From Achromobacter deleyi (GTDB taxonomy: Bacteria > Pseudomonadota > Gammaproteobacteria > Burkholderiales > Burkholderiaceae_B), in contig NZ_CADIJO010000002.1 in the NCBI RefSeq assembly GCF_902859705.1, positions 477,223 through 541,222 on the forward strand: a DNA stretch of 64,000 nucleotides, in the 5' to 3' direction. Numbering within the stretch: the stretch's first letter is position 1; each line of letters starts with the position of its first letter. Below the pieces are notes generated by a model, which made no database searches, was not told where the DNA came from, and was given only the letters and a program-made list of their open reading frames with translations. Positions 61,562-64,000 of this stretch are shown here, in pieces. Made by a program: the position numbers and the translations under genes.

Positions 61562-61610
61562 GCGGTTTTCGGACAGTGTTGTCAGGCTCACTGCCATGTC
61601 CGAAAACCGC
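61562..61610. promoter_or_regulatory. 14-bp perfect inverted repeat between ada-alkA and ogt
   Basis: GCGGTTTTCGGACA (61562-61575) and its exact reverse complement (61597-61610), 21 bp apart, in the 148-bp divergent gap. Followed by AGCGCA (61612-61617), six of eight bases of the E. coli Ada box. Likely operator or symmetric promoter element for both repair genes. Confidence 0.55.
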
Positions 61611-61673
61611 CAGCGCAAGCTTTCTGGCAGGCCTATATTGATTGCCAACCCAACGTTTTTCAGAGGTCACACC

Positions 61674-62252
61674 ATGTCCAGGACTCTTGTTACCACGGCT
61701 GCCCCGCTGGCGTTTTCGCTTGAACGGGTGGCGACACCGCTTGGCACGATGCTGGTGCTGACCGACGATGCAGAGCGCCTGCGGGCGGTGGATTGGGAGG
61801 ATTACGAGCCGCGCATGCACGCGTTGCTGCGCCGCCAGTACGGCAAAGGGGCGGTGCAGGTGCAGGAAACGCCGCAGACGTCGTACGCGACGCGGCAATT
61901 GCTGGCGTATTTCGACGGTCAGGTCGATGCGATCGATGGCTTGGCAGTGGCGCTGGGCGGCACCGATTTTCAGCGGCAGGTGTGGCAGGCGCTGCGCGGC
62001 ATCGCGGCGGGCGATACGGTCAGTTACGGGATATTGGCTACCCGCATCGGCCGGGCGTCGGCGGTGCGGGCGGTGGGGATGGCCAACGGCGCCAATCCGG
62101 TGGGCATCGTGGTGCCCTGCCACCGGGTGATCGGCGCGGATGCGTCACTGACGGGCTATGGCGGCGGCCTGGACCGCAAGCGCTGGCTGCTCGAACACGA
62201 AGGGCGTTGGCGGGCGGCCCGGCCGGCTGAATCGCTGGCGCGGGCGGCCTGA
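61674..62252 (+). CDS. ogt: methylated-DNA-protein-cysteine methyltransferase
   Basis: 192 residues from ATG 61674 (AGAGG 8 bases upstream). Repairs O6-methylguanine and O4-methylthymine by moving the methyl group to Cys149 in GIVVPCHRVIG, a one-time reaction. FQRQVWQALRGIAAGDTVSYG (DNA-binding part) and the following NGANP are intact. Divergent from the Ada-AlkA gene, so the two form an alkylation repair unit that covers base excision and direct reversal. Convergent with the PAP2 gene, 5 bases apart. Confidence 0.95.
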   Translation: MSRTLVTTAAPLAFSLERVATPLGTMLVLTDDAERLRAVDWEDYEPRMHALLRRQYGKGAVQVQETPQTSYATRQLLAYFDGQVDAIDGLAVALGGTDFQRQVWQALRGIAAGDTVSYGILATRIGRASAVRAVGMANGANPVGIVVPCHRVIGADASLTGYGGGLDRKRWLLEHEGRWRAARPAESLARAA

Positions 62253-62257
62253 AGGCG

Positions 62258-62863
62258 TCAGGCCCGAATCCAGCCGCGCGCAATCGGCAGCGCCAGCACT
62301 TTGCGGTAGATGGTCTGCAGCAGCCCGGTCAGCGGTGCGCCGACGCGGTTCCATACCGGAACCGCCAGGCCCGCGGCCACGGGCGCCAGCACCAGGCCGC
62401 CCGCGATATCCAGCGGGAAGTGCACGCCCAGGTAGACGCGCGAGGTGCCGACGATGGCGGCCAGGAGCAGCGTGGCCCAGCCCCAGCCGGCCCAGCGCCG
62501 GTCGAAGATCAGCGCGAACGCCATCGTGGCGATGATGATGGTGTGGTTGCTGGGGAACGAGGCGGTGGCCTTGTGGTGGAAGAAAGCGTGCCCCAGTCCG
62601 ATGGTGAAGGGCCTCGGGTGCGGCCACAGGGCGCCGAACAGGTAGCTGATGCACAGGCCGGCGCCGATGCTGGCCAGGATCTTCAGGGTCAGGCTGCGTT
62701 GTTCCTGCCCGCCCCACAACCACAGGGCCGCGAGCGTGCACGGCACCAGCAGGATCAGCTTGTTGGCGATGAGCAGGGCGGCATGGATGCGCCAGATCGG
62801 CGTGGCCGGGTCGGCGTTGACCAGCAAAAAAAGGGACTGATTCAGGGGTTCAAGAAAATCCAT
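62258..62863 (-). CDS. PAP2-family phosphatase, BcrC/undecaprenyl-pyrophosphatase-like
   Basis: 201 residues, about five to six membrane helices. Phosphatase motifs are present though motif 1 is shortened: LWPHPRPF (motif 1 core), SFPSNHT (motif 2, catalytic His) and SRVYLGVHFPLDIAGG (motif 3). BcrC-type enzymes dephosphorylate undecaprenyl pyrophosphate on the periplasmic side, recycling the lipid carrier and giving bacitracin tolerance. Other lipid phosphatases cannot be excluded. Confidence 0.88.
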   Translation of the reverse strand: MDFLEPLNQSLFLLVNADPATPIWRIHAALLIANKLILLVPCTLAALWLWGGQEQRSLTLKILASIGAGLCISYLFGALWPHPRPFTIGLGHAFFHHKATASFPSNHTIIIATMAFALIFDRRWAGWGWATLLLAAIVGTSRVYLGVHFPLDIAGGLVLAPVAAGLAVPVWNRVGAPLTGLLQTIYRKVLALPIARGWIRA

Positions 62864-62954
62864 GACGCGTCATCGCAGTGCAATATTTCAATAGCCGCGA
62901 TCGTAATGGGGTTTCCCGTCAGTCCGCTTACAAAATGCGCCGAAACCCGCGTAT

Positions 62955-63383
62955 TTACTTCTGGATGCGTTTGCCGTCGGCGTTCACGACCTGTTCGCCG
63001 TCTTCTTTGGTGAAGGCGCCTTGCTGCGGGGCGGGCAGGATGTCCAGCACCAATTCCGACGGCCGGCACAGGGCGGCGCCCAGCGGGGTCGACACGAACG
63101 GGCGGTTCAGCAGGATGGGGTGCTGTTCGATGGCGTCCAGCAGGGCGTCTTCGGGCAGGGACACATCATCCAGGCCCAGTTCCTGGTAGGGCGTGCCCTT
63201 TTCGCGCAGCGCATCGCGCACGCTGATGCCGGCGCGCTTGAACAACGCCTTCAGGGTGGCGCGCGACGGCGGGGTTTCCAGGTACAGCACCACTTCGGGC
63301 TCGATGCCCGCGTTGCGGATCATGGCCAGGGTGTTGCGCGAGGTGCCGCACTTGGGGTTGTGATAGATGGTGACGTCGGACAT
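62955..63383 (-). CDS. arsC: arsenate reductase, glutaredoxin-linked ArsC
   Basis: 142 residues from ATG 63383. Opens with VTIYHNPKCGTSRNT: Cys12 is the catalytic residue that forms the thiol-arsenate adduct, then LYLETPPSRATLK and LLNRPFV with the Arg residues that hold the oxyanion. Reduces arsenate to arsenite with glutathione and glutaredoxin. There is no arsR, arsB or acr3 in the window, so it stands outside an ars operon. Confidence 0.94.
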   Translation of the reverse strand: MSDVTIYHNPKCGTSRNTLAMIRNAGIEPEVVLYLETPPSRATLKALFKRAGISVRDALREKGTPYQELGLDDVSLPEDALLDAIEQHPILLNRPFVSTPLGAALCRPSELVLDILPAPQQGAFTKEDGEQVVNADGKRIQK

Positions 63384-63467
63384 GGCGGGCTCCGCAAATA
63401 AGGGAATCAACGGGGCCTGGCGTCAGGCCCCGGGGGCAAGGCGATGAGCATAGTGCATTCCCGCGCG

Positions 63468-63537
63468 GCTTTCAGGTGCGTACTTTCAGGTGCGTGCTTT
63501 CAGGCCCGTGCTTTCAGGCTCATGCTTTCAGGCGCGC
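63468..63537. repeat. five tandem 14-bp units at the end of the PepSY gene
   Basis: Units at 63468, 63482, 63496, 63510 and 63524, each (G/A)CTTTCAGG plus five variable bases. On the minus strand each unit contains TGA, and the one in the last unit is the stop codon of the PepSY gene. Because 14 is not a multiple of 3, changes in copy number would change the reading frame near the end. Confidence 0.9.
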
Positions 63538-64000
63538 AGCTTGCGGCCCAGCCGTCGCCAGCCGATCACCACGCCGGTCAGGCTCAGCGCCGCGCCGCCC
63601 AGCGACAGGAACACCAGCAGGATGTCCCACAGCGGCCGGTTCGCCAGCAGGCCCGTCCAGTCCCAGCTGTGCAGAAAGGCGAACAGCCAGCGGCTGGCGC
63701 GGTTGCCGCGGTCCTGCTTGCCCAGCACCTGGCCGGTGCGCGGGTCCAGGTAGACCCAGGTGGCCTGGGGGGTGTCGAACACCAGGCGCCACGCCGGCAG
63801 GGGTTTTTCGATGTGGCCGAGCATCGCGTGTTCGTCGCGGGCGTAGTAGTAGAAGTCGTAGCGGTCCAGCACCTGCACGTCGGTGAGCGTGGCGCCCGGC
63901 ACCAGCCGGGCCGCGGCTGCGCGCAGGGCCACGGGGTCGAGCGCGACGGGGCGGGCGTCGGTGGCGGACAGCAGCGTGGGGGCGCCGGGGCCGCTGCGGG
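63528..64000 (-). CDS. PepSY-domain membrane protein, C-terminal part
   Basis: The visible 157 codons run off the right edge, so the start is missing. The sequence has PepSY-type residues (YDFYYYARDEHAM, WRLVFDTPQATWVYLDPRTGQVLGK as pattern), a W-L-F-x-F-L-H-S-W-D segment and one C-terminal membrane helix (LWDILLVFLSLGGAALSLTGVVIGWRRL). PepSY_TM proteins of this size group act with TonB receptors or as ferric-chelate reductases in the inner membrane; iron reduction is an inference. Stop lies in a 14-bp tandem repeat. Confidence 0.82.
   Translation of the reverse strand, partial: RSGPGAPTLLSATDARPVALDPVALRAAAARLVPGATLTDVQVLDRYDFYYYARDEHAMLGHIEKPLPAWRLVFDTPQATWVYLDPRTGQVLGKQDRGNRASRWLFAFLHSWDWTGLLANRPLWDILLVFLSLGGAALSLTGVVIGWRRLGRKLRA

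Overview
This 64 kb window is GC-rich, gene-dense chromosomal DNA from a beta-proteobacterium, most likely an Achromobacter or a close relative of Bordetella (Alcaligenaceae, Burkholderiales). The evidence is a complete hurIR-bhuRSTUV heme-uptake locus of the Bordetella type, orphan Bug-type solute-binding proteins each paired with a hydrolase and a divergent LysR regulator, several DUF4148-type small secreted proteins, and very high third-position GC. I see no rRNA, tRNA, phage, insertion sequence, plasmid function or CRISPR array.

Layout. 0-12.4 kb: TauE/SafE exporter (cut by the window edge), MATE pump with divergent MarR, a Bug/hydrolase/DUF1185 operon with divergent LysR, an EamA exporter, AraC and LysR regulators, and malic enzyme maeB. 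12.5-20.3 kb: small secreted proteins, a methyltransferase, slyX, a YncD/PqqU-like TonB receptor, a NifQ-family protein and a periplasmic ankyrin protein. 20.4-28.9 kb: a respiratory block. A RegB/RegA-type redox two-component system lies directly upstream of cyoABCD (cytochrome bo3 oxidase), and the gap holds two GCGAC-N5-GTCGC palindromes and an FNR-type box. Behind it are the copper-delivery genes PCuAC, SCO1 and DUF2946. 29-31.8 kb: an overlapping pair encoding a MASE1-PAS membrane sensor without output domain and a cytoplasmic fusion of a Cys-nucleophile alpha/beta hydrolase, an NTF2-like domain and an acyl-CoA-binding domain. This is my best candidate for an undescribed system. 31.9-36.3 kb: a degenerate NlpD-like lipoprotein, a cystine-type ABC transporter and a P1 peptidase. 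36.4-50.9 kb: hemolysin III, kynR/kynU/permease, a threonine-synthase-like enzyme, an SLC13 permease, VOC and WYL proteins, a second Bug/hydrolase operon and a secreted 2H-phosphoesterase-like protein. 51-59.6 kb: heme uptake, then yajQ. 59.6-64 kb: a repeat-rich gap, DNA alkylation repair (Ada-AlkA fusion and Ogt), a PAP2 phosphatase, arsC and a PepSY membrane protein cut by the edge.

How the genes work together. Most transport or catabolic genes are divergent from their own regulator (MarR/MATE, LysR/DUF1185 operon, LysR/PLP enzyme, LysR/SLC13, Lrp/kynU, LysR/Bug), and several of these gaps contain clean palindromes or repeats that would serve as operators. The heme operon is headed by an iron-starvation sigma/anti-sigma pair, and a strong hairpin separates the receptor from the transporter genes. 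Convergent neighbours often overlap by a few bases.
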